A stretch of 64,000 nucleotides of DNA, taken from an uncultured Kordiimonas sp. (lineage in GTDB: Bacteria > Pseudomonadota > Alphaproteobacteria > Sphingomonadales > Kordiimonadaceae). A model generated the notes under the pieces. It was not told where the DNA came from. It did no database searches and saw only the letters and a list, made by a program, of their open reading frames with translations. Position 1 is the stretch's first letter. Each line of letters begins with the position of its first letter. The translations under genes and the position numbers were made by a program. Positions 46,591-55,140 of the stretch are shown here, piece by piece. Location of the stretch: positions 186,001-250,000 of the forward strand of contig CANNEK010000004.1 of the NCBI GenBank assembly GCA_947503625.1. Direction: 5' to 3'.

Positions 46591-47685
46591 GTGGGCAACG
46601 TACTATTGATCATTCGATATGCTATTGCGGCCACAGCGTGCCTGACGCTGGCTGCCTGTTTTGGCGGACCGCCGGACCCCGCTGATATCAAACCGGTTTA
46701 CCGGGTATTGAATTCGCCGCGCCCTGTGCCCAGCCCGCGCTGGAACCCGCGTCGAGGTTATGGCTCTGTGCAAAAGGCTGCCCGCCCGCAGTCCGCCCGC
46801 CCGCAGCCTGCCCGGCCTGCTGCCAGCCAGACAACACAGCGTCCTACCGCCACCGCGTCAACCGCGCCGCCCAAAGCCACACAACCATCTGCTGCCATCA
46901 GAACATCAAGCACGACCATTACGGTTAAAAAGGGTGACACGCTTTATTCGCTGGCGCGCAAGCACGGTGTGCCGGTCAGAAGCCTGATCGCCGCCAATGG
47001 TGTGGCACCGCCTTATGCACTGGCAATTGGTCAGAAATTGCGGTTGCCGACGTCGCTGACCCACACGGTCAGGCGCGGAGACACCGGATATGGCATCTCG
47101 CGGCGCTACGGTGTGAACCTTGCGGCACTGATGCGGGTGAATAATATCCGCAAGCCCTACAGGCTGGCGGTTGGACAGATATTGAAACTGCCCGGCGGGG
47201 CACAGCGGGTGGTTACCACCGCCAGCGCCAATACAACTGCCCCTGCACGTGCCCGGTCTGTGCCGCTTCCGGCGCCGCCGGCCCGCAGCAAAAGCGGCTT
47301 CAGATGGCCGGTTGAAGGCGCGCTTGCCTCGCGCTTTGGCCCCAAGGAAGGCGGCTTGCACAATGACGGCATCAATATCGTCGCGCAGCAGGGCACGCCG
47401 GTACGGTCCGCTGAAGCGGGTGTGGTGGTTTATGCCTCGAACGCACTGGAAGGATACGGCAACCTGTTGCTTCTCAAGCACGCTGATGGCTGGCTGACCG
47501 CCTATGCCCACAACGAGCGGCTTCTGGTGAACAAAGGCGACCGGATAGAAAAGGGGCAGGTGATTGCGCGCGTAGGGGCCACGGGCGGGGTTACAGAACC
47601 GCAGCTTCACTTTGAAATCCGCAAAGGCCGCCGCGCACTTGACCCGCTTGATTACCTGCAAGGCCGCACAGCGAGCGCCCGGTGA
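46591..47685 (+). CDS. LysM/M23 (NlpD-like) lipoprotein
   Basis: This 364-residue protein starts at a GTG six bases after AGGAGG. The lipobox LAAC gives a predicted lipoprotein. Two LysM domains (starting VKKGDTLYSLARKHG and VRRGDTGYGISRRYG) bind peptidoglycan. The C-terminal LytM/M23 domain has LHNDGINI where active enzymes have HxxxD, while TAYAHN and LHFEIR remain. The changed first zinc motif points to an amidase activator of the NlpD/EnvC/DipM kind rather than a peptidase. Confidence 0.88.
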   Translation: MGNVLLIIRYAIAATACLTLAACFGGPPDPADIKPVYRVLNSPRPVPSPRWNPRRGYGSVQKAARPQSARPQPARPAASQTTQRPTATASTAPPKATQPSAAIRTSSTTITVKKGDTLYSLARKHGVPVRSLIAANGVAPPYALAIGQKLRLPTSLTHTVRRGDTGYGISRRYGVNLAALMRVNNIRKPYRLAVGQILKLPGGAQRVVTTASANTTAPARARSVPLPAPPARSKSGFRWPVEGALASRFGPKEGGLHNDGINIVAQQGTPVRSAEAGVVVYASNALEGYGNLLLLKHADGWLTAYAHNERLLVNKGDRIEKGQVIARVGATGGVTEPQLHFEIRKGRRALDPLDYLQGRTASAR

Positions 47686-47809
47686 ACTTCAAAGTTGATC
47701 ATGCTAAAAACTGGCATTTTTACACTTTACTGTGGCTTTCATAACCTTCAAACCTGTGTAGGTTGATATAAGTTTTGTCGGCTATTTTTCATTTAGGTGA
47801 TTAAAAATA

Positions 47810-48034
47810 ATGGGTGATGTAAATCGGAAACAGCATGTGATTGTTGGTTTGGATGAAGCCCTTAATCTTCTGAAACTGTCATCGGATCGGTTTGCAGAGT
47901 TGTGTGGGGTCAATGTGAAAACGGTTCGGGACGCCCGGAAACTTGGTCGCTTAGACGGCAATACAAGAAATAGTCTTGTAGTGGAACTACAACGACTAGA
48001 CTTCGAAAACTTTGGTTTTATGAGTAACGTATAA
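47810..48034 (+). CDS. Small helix-turn-helix-like protein
   Basis: This 74-residue protein has an ATG with AGGTGA nine bases upstream. A possible HTH runs through SSDRFAELCGVNVKTVRDAR. The gene is visibly richer in A+T than surE or secD and uses codons rare around it. It is followed after nine bases by another unknown gene. I recognise no family. Confidence 0.5.
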   Translation: MGDVNRKQHVIVGLDEALNLLKLSSDRFAELCGVNVKTVRDARKLGRLDGNTRNSLVVELQRLDFENFGFMSNV

Positions 48035-48043
48035 GTATCCGAT

Positions 48044-48478
48044 TTGTCGGTCACCACCAAGCTGGAAAGCGATAAATTCGGTATTATTTCGCCTTCTGTT
48101 CAAACCAAAAACGTAACTGATCTTGAAATGACACTCGTGCACTATAAGGATCAACCTTTAGGATTGTTGGTGGATGAAAGGTCAAGTACTGAGGAGTTCT
48201 CGGTTTCCGATCGTGACAGAGCACAGTTTAGACCAAACCTAGATTCTCTTGAAGTTGTGATGGTTCGCGATTTAATCCAAGAGGCAAGAGCGATTGCCGA
48301 AGGGATCGAAGATCAAGAGGAGCGTGCGATTGCTTTTGCGTATTTGAATTCGGCACTTGCAATAAATGAAAGTCCCGCTCCATCTCGGGAACAAATAATA
48401 CAGATTTTATCTTTTATGTGCTTGTGCGTTCCCGCCCTTTATTATTTGTTGGAAATTTTGGAGAAGTTTAAAGACTGA
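48044..48478 (+). CDS. Unknown protein with a C-terminal transmembrane helix
   Basis: This protein is up to 144 residues from a TTG at 48044; an ATG at 48128 would give 116. The acidic soluble part contains a predicted helix (VRDLIQEARAIAEGIED). The C-terminal IIQILSFMCLCVPALYYLLEIL is a likely membrane anchor. It shares the low GC content of the preceding HTH-like gene and probably its transcript. No family is recognised. Confidence 0.45.
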   Translation: MSVTTKLESDKFGIISPSVQTKNVTDLEMTLVHYKDQPLGLLVDERSSTEEFSVSDRDRAQFRPNLDSLEVVMVRDLIQEARAIAEGIEDQEERAIAFAYLNSALAINESPAPSREQIIQILSFMCLCVPALYYLLEILEKFKD

Positions 48479-48504
48479 TCCTAAGTATGCTCGGCGGATT
48501 GATT

Positions 48505-49404
48505 TTAAAACTTCACAAACTTACCCATTTCGCCGGCGATATTCTGCACAAACTGCCAGGCGGTGCGACCGGATCGATTACCTCGGGTTTTCGCCCATTC
48601 TCTGGCGGCAGGCTGCCAGTCTTCTGCCGGCGCAATATCAAACGCTGTCAGATAGCCCATGATAATGTCCAGATATTCCTGCTGGTCGCAGGGGTGAAAG
48701 CCAAGCCAAAGGCCAAACCTGTCGGATAGCGCGATGGTTTCATCCATCGCTTCATTGGGATGCAGGCCGGTGGCGCTTTCCTGATCGATCATCTGGCGCG
48801 GTAACATGTGGCGGCGGTTCGATGTGGCGTAAAACAGAACATTGTCGGGTCTGCCCTCAAGGCCGCCTTCAAGCACAGACTTCAGTGCCTTGAAGTCCTG
48901 ATCAGGCCGATTGAACGACAGGTCGTCGCAAAAAAGAATGCAGCGCCTGTCCCAGCCCCGCACAACCGCCAGCAAGCCAGGCAGGGCGGCGATATCCTCG
49001 CGGTGAATTTCGATCAGCGCAGGCGTAGTCTTCGATGATTCTGCGGTTTCCCTTAAGTGGCGGTGTACAGATTTCACCAATGTGCTTTTGCCCATACCGC
49101 GCGCGCCCCACAACAGCGCGTTGTTGGCGCTCATGCCAGCGGCAAAACGTTTGCTGTTTTCAAGCAGGGTGTCTTTGGCGCGGTCGATGCCTTTCAAAAG
49201 CTCAATGGGCGGTGTGGCCACATGGGCCACTGTGCGCACGCCTGTGGTTTCAGCATCAAATACAAAGGCGTTGCCGTCGGGTGTGGTTCCCAAACCTGCA
49301 GTTCCGGAGGGCCGGGATGCCGCTGTCAGCTGTTCTATCGCGCTTGTTAACGCTGCCAGTTGGTCCAGCATTGTCCGGTCTGTTTCCTTGGTCACTTGCA
49401 ACAT
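48505..49404 (-). CDS. DUF815-family AAA ATPase
   Basis: This 299-residue protein has Walker A GARGMGKST (about residues 99-107), Walker B CILFCDDLSF and sensor 1 VLFYATSNRRHML, all typical of DUF815 ATPases. Their function is not established. A downstream start at 49371 (MLDQL) is also possible. The gene is convergent with the low-GC pair and divergent from yajC. Confidence 0.85.
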   Translation of the reverse strand: MLQVTKETDRTMLDQLAALTSAIEQLTAASRPSGTAGLGTTPDGNAFVFDAETTGVRTVAHVATPPIELLKGIDRAKDTLLENSKRFAAGMSANNALLWGARGMGKSTLVKSVHRHLRETAESSKTTPALIEIHREDIAALPGLLAVVRGWDRRCILFCDDLSFNRPDQDFKALKSVLEGGLEGRPDNVLFYATSNRRHMLPRQMIDQESATGLHPNEAMDETIALSDRFGLWLGFHPCDQQEYLDIIMGYLTAFDIAPAEDWQPAAREWAKTRGNRSGRTAWQFVQNIAGEMGKFVKF

Positions 49405-49633
49405 CCACTTTGGCTACCCATCTTGATTTGATTGTGTATCACGGGATTTTGCCGAGAGCATCAGAAGATTTGCGCCACACGTCTGTTGATATCAGGCAAA
49501 ATTTTGGCGGAATTTGCGGCGGAACACCGCAGCTTTTGTTGCATTTGACCTTTAAGAGGCTATAGTCCCGCCGATAGTTGAGGGATCACCGCCTGCATGG
49601 CTGCGGGCGGCATTATGAAGAGGTACTATACTT

Positions 49634-49978
49634 ATGTTGTTTTCAACGGCTGCATATGCGCAAGACGCTGGTGGATCGGGTGCTCCCGGTTTTATTGAAG
49701 GCTTTGCGCCGCTGATTTTGATTGTTGTAATTTTCTGGTTTCTGATTTTGCGCCCGCAAAACAAAAAAATGAAGGCACACCGTGAAATGGTTGCCAACGT
49801 CAAGCGCGGCGACACGGTTGTGACGGCCGGAGGACTGATCGGTAAAGTGGCGAAAGTAAGAGACGACAACGAGATTGATGTGGACTTTGGCGAAGGTGTT
49901 CGCATGCGTGTGGTGAAAAGCACGCTGTCTGACGTGCGCGTCAAGGGCGAACCCGCCAATACCGAAGAAAAGAAATAA
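49634..49978 (+). CDS. yajC: Sec translocase accessory subunit YajC
   Basis: This 114-residue protein has one transmembrane segment (about residues 24-40) followed by RPQNKKMKAHREMVANVKRG and GDTVVTAGGLIGKV, the YajC signature. YajC associates with SecDF in the inner membrane. A hairpin terminator separates it from secD. Confidence 0.95.
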   Translation: MLFSTAAYAQDAGGSGAPGFIEGFAPLILIVVIFWFLILRPQNKKMKAHREMVANVKRGDTVVTAGGLIGKVAKVRDDNEIDVDFGEGVRMRVVKSTLSDVRVKGEPANTEEKK

Positions 49979-49984
49979 GTGATT

Positions 49985-50010
49985 GCCGGGCCTCATAAGG
50001 CCCGGTTTTG
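49985..50010 (+). terminator. Terminator or attenuator between yajC and secD
   Basis: GCCGGGCC/GGCCCGGT form a strong GC stem with a six-base loop and a TTTT tail. It may reduce read-through from yajC into secD. Confidence 0.65.
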
Positions 50011-50061
50011 TTATACAGCCCGCGGCACAGAACGCCTGGCTGTTTGAGTAGGGGACTTCCG

Positions 50062-51693
50062 ATGCTCAACTTTCCTCGCTGGAAAGTCATCATGATCGTG
50101 CTTGTGTGCCTGTTTGGCATCATAACGGCGCTACCGAACTTTCTGCCTGAAAAAACCCGAGAAAACCTGCCCGGTTTTTTGCCCAATCAGACCTTGAGCC
50201 TGGGGCTTGACCTGCGGGGTGGTGTGAACCTGTTGTTTGCTGCAGCCACTGAAGATGTGGTGAATGCACGCCTGAATAACATTGCCGACCAGATCAGGGA
50301 TATTAGCAGGGATGAAGGCCGCCGCCGGGATATCCCGCGCGAGCAGCGTGCCACCTTCACCAACATCAGGGTGGAAGGCGAGACCGTGACTGCGACGTTG
50401 CGTAACCCAGAGCTGACCGAGCGCGGGCGGGAGCTGCTGCTGCCGTTGTCGCAGAGCACAGTTGGTGGTGTTAACCCGGTACTGGGTGGTGGTGTGCAGG
50501 AAGTCACACTGGACCGCGACGAAGCGATCTTCACGCTTGCGCTGACCGAACAGGGCATCGAAATCCAGAAGCGCGACGCGATTTCCCGCGCGATGGAAGT
50601 TATCCGCAAACGGGTAGACCCGGACGGCACCAAGGAAATTACCCTTCAGCCGCAAGGTGGTGACCGCATTATCCTCGAAGTGCCGGGCGCAAGCGACCCG
50701 GACGCGATCATCGATATTGTCGGTAAAACCGCGAAGCTTTCGTTTCATGACGTGGTGACGGGCTTGTCGGCATCGGACATTGCCAACGGGCGTTTGCGAC
50801 CGCGGCAGAAGGCTCTGCCAATGCGCGACGGTGGCCAGATTGTGATCAACGAACGTGTGATAGTTTCGGGTGATGACCTCACTGATGCCAAACCATCTTA
50901 TGATCAGGGCGGCCAGCCGGTGGTGTCCTTTGCTTTTAACCTGTCGGGTGCAAAGCGCTTTGGCAGCCACACCGCCAACAATGTGGGCAGGCCGTTTGCG
51001 ATTGTTCTGGATGACGTTGTGATCAGCGCGCCAAACATTAATGGACCGATTCTTGGCGGCGCCGGAATTATTCAGGGCGTTGGTGATCTCGCGGAAGTGA
51101 ATGAGCTGGCGACGCTCCTGAAAGCTGGCGCGTTACCGGTAGACCTGACAGTTCTAACGCGCCGGACCATTGGCCCGGGTGTGGGCGCTGATAACATCGA
51201 AAGCGGCAGCATGGCTGCAATGATTGGTTTTGTGGCGGTCATTCTTTACATGATTTTGAGTTACGGTCGTTTTGGTCTTGCCGCCAATGTGGCGCTGATT
51301 ACCAACCTTGTGCTGATCACTGGCGTGCTTAGCTTGTTTCAGGCAACGCTGACGCTGCCTGGCATTGCGGGCGTGGTACTGACCATTGGTATGGCGGTGG
51401 ACGCAAACGTGCTCATTTTCGAACGTATCCGCGAAGAACAGCGCGCCGGTGCGAAGCCGTTTCAGGCGATGGAGCGCGGCTACGGCCAGGCGTTTTCCAC
51501 CATCATGGATGCCAACATCACCACTTTCATCGCGGCCGCAACTCTGTATTTCCTTGGTTCCGGCCCTGTGCAGGGTTTTGCAGTGACACTGGGGATCGGT
51601 ATTCTGACCTCGATGTTCACTGCGGTGGTGCTGACCCGTTATATTCTTTCAAGCTGGCTGAAGCGTGCGCGCCCGGCCACGCTGCCGATTTAA
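50062..51693 (+). CDS. secD: Protein translocase subunit SecD
   Basis: This 543-residue protein has an N-terminal membrane helix, then SLGLDLRGGVNLLF (D1), a large periplasmic domain, and a C-terminal block of membrane helices with AGVVLTIGMAVDANVLIFERI. The ATG at 50062 follows GTAGGGG; the frame upstream is spurious. SecDF uses proton flow to pull preproteins into the periplasm. Confidence 0.97.
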   Translation: MLNFPRWKVIMIVLVCLFGIITALPNFLPEKTRENLPGFLPNQTLSLGLDLRGGVNLLFAAATEDVVNARLNNIADQIRDISRDEGRRRDIPREQRATFTNIRVEGETVTATLRNPELTERGRELLLPLSQSTVGGVNPVLGGGVQEVTLDRDEAIFTLALTEQGIEIQKRDAISRAMEVIRKRVDPDGTKEITLQPQGGDRIILEVPGASDPDAIIDIVGKTAKLSFHDVVTGLSASDIANGRLRPRQKALPMRDGGQIVINERVIVSGDDLTDAKPSYDQGGQPVVSFAFNLSGAKRFGSHTANNVGRPFAIVLDDVVISAPNINGPILGGAGIIQGVGDLAEVNELATLLKAGALPVDLTVLTRRTIGPGVGADNIESGSMAAMIGFVAVILYMILSYGRFGLAANVALITNLVLITGVLSLFQATLTLPGIAGVVLTIGMAVDANVLIFERIREEQRAGAKPFQAMERGYGQAFSTIMDANITTFIAAATLYFLGSGPVQGFAVTLGIGILTSMFTAVVLTRYILSSWLKRARPATLPI

Positions 51694-51705
51694 GGAGCAG
51701 GACCG

Positions 51706-52677
51706 ATGCTTTTGCAGCTTCTGCCTAAAGAAACAAAGATCAATTTCCTTGGTATGCGCAAGATTGCCGCGGTGCTTTCGATTGCCTTGATGATTGGTTC
51801 GCTTGCGCTGTTTGCCGTGAATAGCCTCAACTACGGAATCGATTTCCAGGGTGGTATTGAAGTCGAGTTCGGCTACGAAGACCGCACAGTTGATATTGCA
51901 ACGATCCGTGCCGTTATTGCGCCTCTGAATATGGGCGATGTGTCTGTGAAGGGCATCGACGACGGCAGCAGTGCGTTGATCCGTATCGAGCGTCAACCCG
52001 GCGGTGACGAAGCGCAATCTGACGCCACTCGCCGTGTGCGAGAAGCTTTCACCGCAGCGATGCCAGATATTGAATACCGTCAAGGCAATATCATTGGTCC
52101 GGTGGTCTCGGGTGAACTGAAGCGCGACGGTGTGCTGGCGGTTACCATCGCTGTCCTTCTGGTGCTGATATATATCTGGTTCCGGTTCGAGTGGCAGTTT
52201 GGCCTGGGTGCCGTTATCGCGCTGGTGCACGATATTGTGCTGACAATCGGCTTCTTTGCCGTGACCCGGCTTGACTTCAACCTGTCAATCATTGCGGCGC
52301 TGCTGACTATTGTGGGTTACAGTCTCAATGACACGGTGGTGGTGTATGACCGGGTGCGGGAAAATATCCGCAAATATCGCAAAATACCGATGGAAGATGT
52401 ACTTAATCTGTCACTTAATCAGACGCTGAGCCGCACGTTGATGACATCTGTCACCACCTTGCTGGCGCTGTTCGCTTTGTTTTTCCTGGGCGGTGAAGTC
52501 ATTCAGGGGTTCACAGCGGCGATGATCTGGGGTGTTGTGATTGGTACTTATAGTTCGGTTTTTGTAGCGTCTCCACTTTTGATGTTCTTCAAGATCCGCC
52601 GGGAATCAATGATCCTTGATGACGGGAAAGACCCTACGGTGGACAAAACGCGCCCCGGACAGTTTGGCCAGTTTTAA
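51706..52677 (+). CDS. secF: Protein translocase subunit SecF
   Basis: This 323-residue protein shows NYGIDFQGGIEVEF, then five C-terminal helices with IVGYSLNDTVVVYDRVREN and SRTLMTSVTTLLALFALF. Its start is 12 bases after secD. Confidence 0.97.
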   Translation: MLLQLLPKETKINFLGMRKIAAVLSIALMIGSLALFAVNSLNYGIDFQGGIEVEFGYEDRTVDIATIRAVIAPLNMGDVSVKGIDDGSSALIRIERQPGGDEAQSDATRRVREAFTAAMPDIEYRQGNIIGPVVSGELKRDGVLAVTIAVLLVLIYIWFRFEWQFGLGAVIALVHDIVLTIGFFAVTRLDFNLSIIAALLTIVGYSLNDTVVVYDRVRENIRKYRKIPMEDVLNLSLNQTLSRTLMTSVTTLLALFALFFLGGEVIQGFTAAMIWGVVIGTYSSVFVASPLLMFFKIRRESMILDDGKDPTVDKTRPGQFGQF

Positions 52678-52709
52678 ACGTACAATTGACCAGGTAGCAG
52701 GAAACAGCG

Positions 52710-53114
52710 GTGACAGATAAAGTCCAGTCCCACGGCATGTCGGTACAGCTCGAGAGTGCGGAAGGTTCGCTTCTTGTTGAAGCCTATGGTGATGGTGGCT
52801 TCCGGCTGATGGAACGCCGGGTAGTTGGCAGCGTGTATGTTCGCCCGTCCGGTTTCTTTCCTTTTGCCGCCGATGATCTTGCCTCGTTGGCGGCGGAGCA
52901 TGTTGACGCGGTTATTGCCGACCACGGTAAACCTGAAATTCTGTTGATCGGTACAGGCGCTGATATGATGTTGCTGCCCAAGGCCTTGCGGCTCCATCTG
53001 GAGGACGCCGGTATCGGCTATGATGTGATGAGCACAGGGGCGGCAGCACGCACATATAATGTCCTGACCATCGAAGGGCGGGACGTGGCCGCCATTCTTT
53101 TGCAGGTGCCGTAA
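52710..53114 (+). CDS. Mth938-like domain protein
   Basis: This 134-residue protein resembles the Mth938/NDUFAF3 family: GGFRLMERRVVGSVYVRP, PEILLIGTGADMMLLP and DVMSTGAAARTYNVL. The family is commonly linked to secDF in alphaproteobacteria; the mitochondrial relative is a complex I assembly factor. The GTG start has AGGA upstream. Confidence 0.85.
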   Translation: MTDKVQSHGMSVQLESAEGSLLVEAYGDGGFRLMERRVVGSVYVRPSGFFPFAADDLASLAAEHVDAVIADHGKPEILLIGTGADMMLLPKALRLHLEDAGIGYDVMSTGAAARTYNVLTIEGRDVAAILLQVP

Positions 53115-53306
53115 GAATCGAAACGCGCCAAATCCGGCTGAACCCGTTTGCTGAACGCCCTGTCGAATTGCTGATTTTTTTTCGAAAAGCCTGTGACAGA
53201 CTAGCCTCACAAAAACGTGAAAGCGGCTCCGTTTGCCAAATCATCGGCCAAAACAAGATGATAGGTATGACGTAAACGCCGCCGCGGGGATCACTGGAGA
53301 AACACC

Positions 53307-54152
53307 ATGAAAACGACAGCCTCTGGAGTATCAGACTCTCTTAGCCGCAAATTGAGAACGGCCGCACTCGCAACTTCAGCAGTGTTTGTTCTTTCACTGG
53401 CCTCATCCGGCGCTTTTGCCGGGCAGGACAGTGATCAACAGGACGACGACAAGCAGATTGAAAAGAAAATAGAGAAGAAACGTACCGTCAAGATTGTTCA
53501 GGACGGGCGTAAACGCATTACCATCAAAGATGGGTATGAGCACTCGCCGAAGCACATAATGAACATGAGCATGGAGCGGAATCAAGCCATTGAAGAGGCG
53601 CTGGAAGAAGTTCGTACAGCGCTGCGGGATGTCAGCGAGCGCCTGGAAACGACCCGGAAAAGCCGCGACAAGCAAGCGTTGACGCGTGCGAAGAGAAGCC
53701 TTGAGAAAGCTATTGAAGCCCTTGTAGAGCAACGCGAAATGCAAAAATTCGAACATGAGATCATCAAGTTTGACCGCGAGGCCGAGCGCCGCATGATCGT
53801 CATTGAGCGCGAAGCGATGCAGGATGCCCTTGAGCAACTGGATGAAGAAGCTGAAGAGCTTATGGAATCTCGTCAGGATGTGCTGGAGGATATTCAGGAT
53901 ATGCGTGAAGAACTTGCTGACGAGATTGAAGAACTGCATCTGGAAATCGAAGAAGGTGAGGACAGGCATGTTCTGCGGCTTCGTGCACTTCGGGAGGCCG
54001 AACGCGCGGTTTCCGATATGGAAGAACATCATCTGGCCGCCATCAAAGCTGCAGAGAAAGAACTAAAACGTGCCCGAAAGAGGCTGGAGCAAAAGCTGAA
54101 GGAAAAACAGGGGACCGACGAAGAAAAAGAGAATGGCGAGGACGGCCAATAG
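53307..54152 (+). CDS. Exported coiled-coil protein of unknown function
   Basis: This 281-residue protein has a long signal peptide (ending near GAFA). From about residue 88 to 270 it is an almost uninterrupted, highly charged coiled coil rich in E, R, L and M (for example EAEELMESRQDVLEDIQDMR). There is no enzymatic motif. A terminator follows at 54184, then a second helical exported protein. Confidence 0.65.
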   Translation: MKTTASGVSDSLSRKLRTAALATSAVFVLSLASSGAFAGQDSDQQDDDKQIEKKIEKKRTVKIVQDGRKRITIKDGYEHSPKHIMNMSMERNQAIEEALEEVRTALRDVSERLETTRKSRDKQALTRAKRSLEKAIEALVEQREMQKFEHEIIKFDREAERRMIVIEREAMQDALEQLDEEAEELMESRQDVLEDIQDMREELADEIEELHLEIEEGEDRHVLRLRALREAERAVSDMEEHHLAAIKAAEKELKRARKRLEQKLKEKQGTDEEKENGEDGQ

Positions 54153-54183
54153 CATTCCAGCGCCCGTTAAACCCGGCACTGCC

Positions 54184-54217
54184 AAAAAACAGCGTTCCAA
54201 TCAGGGCGCTGTTTTTT
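54184..54217 (+). terminator. Rho-independent terminator
   Basis: AAAAACAGCG and CGCTGTTTTT form a 10-bp stem with a 12-base loop and a T tail, 32 bases after the coiled-coil gene. Confidence 0.8.
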
Positions 54218-54318
54218 ACCTTTAACTCTTTTCTCATTGTCATGAAACTATAATCCGACCTTGTTAATTTGTAACTATTGCGGCATTCTAGGCCCCAAGG
54301 GAATTAGCGGGAACAACC

Positions 54319-54891
54319 ATGCGTCGCATCGTCGTGAAAATGAGCAAAGTAGAGATAGCTGCATCACTGGCACCAGTGGCCATGATGATTGCTGTGTTCG
54401 CGTTGCCTGCTCAAAGTGACGCGGCTGGCGAACCGGGCCAGATGACCTTTGATAGTGTGGGCTCCATGCTTCAGGATATGGACAGGGAGAAATCCGTCGT
54501 TGCGATGGAGCGCTATTCCAATCTACCCAGGCTCGAAGCGTCTTCCAGCGAACACGCCTGTGAAACCGAGGATCTCAATCGTCGTTTGCAGGAAGTTTAT
54601 GCGGGCTTGCAGGAGCGGATAGGCCAGACCAGTTTCAAGGAAGTTGCACGGCTTGAGCGTAAAGTTGAGGTGCGCCGCATTCGTGACGTAAAAATGGCCC
54701 TTCGTGCTGAAGAAGTTGAAGTCGTTAAAATGCGCCGTTCTGCAAAAGCAGCAGCACAGCGCTTGCGGTCTGCGATCATTGATCTGCGGGAGGAACGTGA
54801 AAGCGCGGTGCTGCAAGATGACAAAATGTTGGCAGAGGCAGTGGAAACTGCGCTTCAGGCGGCAGAGGCCGCACTCGCCAACGCCCCTTAA
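54319..54891 (+). CDS. Exported or membrane-anchored helical protein of unknown function
   Basis: This 190-residue protein has a hydrophobic N-terminal segment (about residues 11-31, VEIAASLAPVAMMIAVFALP). The rest is helical and charged, with heptads in LQEVYAGLQERIGQ and RLRSAIIDLREERES. It is similar in style to the preceding gene but shows no obvious sequence homology by eye. It is bounded by terminators on both sides. Confidence 0.58.
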   Translation: MRRIVVKMSKVEIAASLAPVAMMIAVFALPAQSDAAGEPGQMTFDSVGSMLQDMDREKSVVAMERYSNLPRLEASSSEHACETEDLNRRLQEVYAGLQERIGQTSFKEVARLERKVEVRRIRDVKMALRAEEVEVVKMRRSAKAAAQRLRSAIIDLREERESAVLQDDKMLAEAVETALQAAEAALANAP

Positions 54892-54918
54892 CCTTTTCAA
54901 AAATCTGGGAACAAGCGG

Positions 54919-54942
54919 GCGGGATTTGATCCCGCTTTTTTT
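54919..54942 (+). terminator. Rho-independent terminator
   Basis: GCGGGAT/ATCCCGC is a 7-bp stem with a TTG loop followed by seven T. Confidence 0.9.
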
Positions 54943-55140
54943 ATGTCTGTAAGGGAAATAGGAATGAAAGATAGTGTCGGATTAAGTTCAAAAACTATAG
55001 CTGGGAATGTTCTGAGCGGACTTCTGCACAATTAAATATCAAAACGATGTGGAAAGAGGCTTGACCTTCTACCCCTTTTAGCATTGAAACACTCTGTTAC
55101 GTGTCCTCCGGGTCACTACCACAAAATTATAGGTACCATT

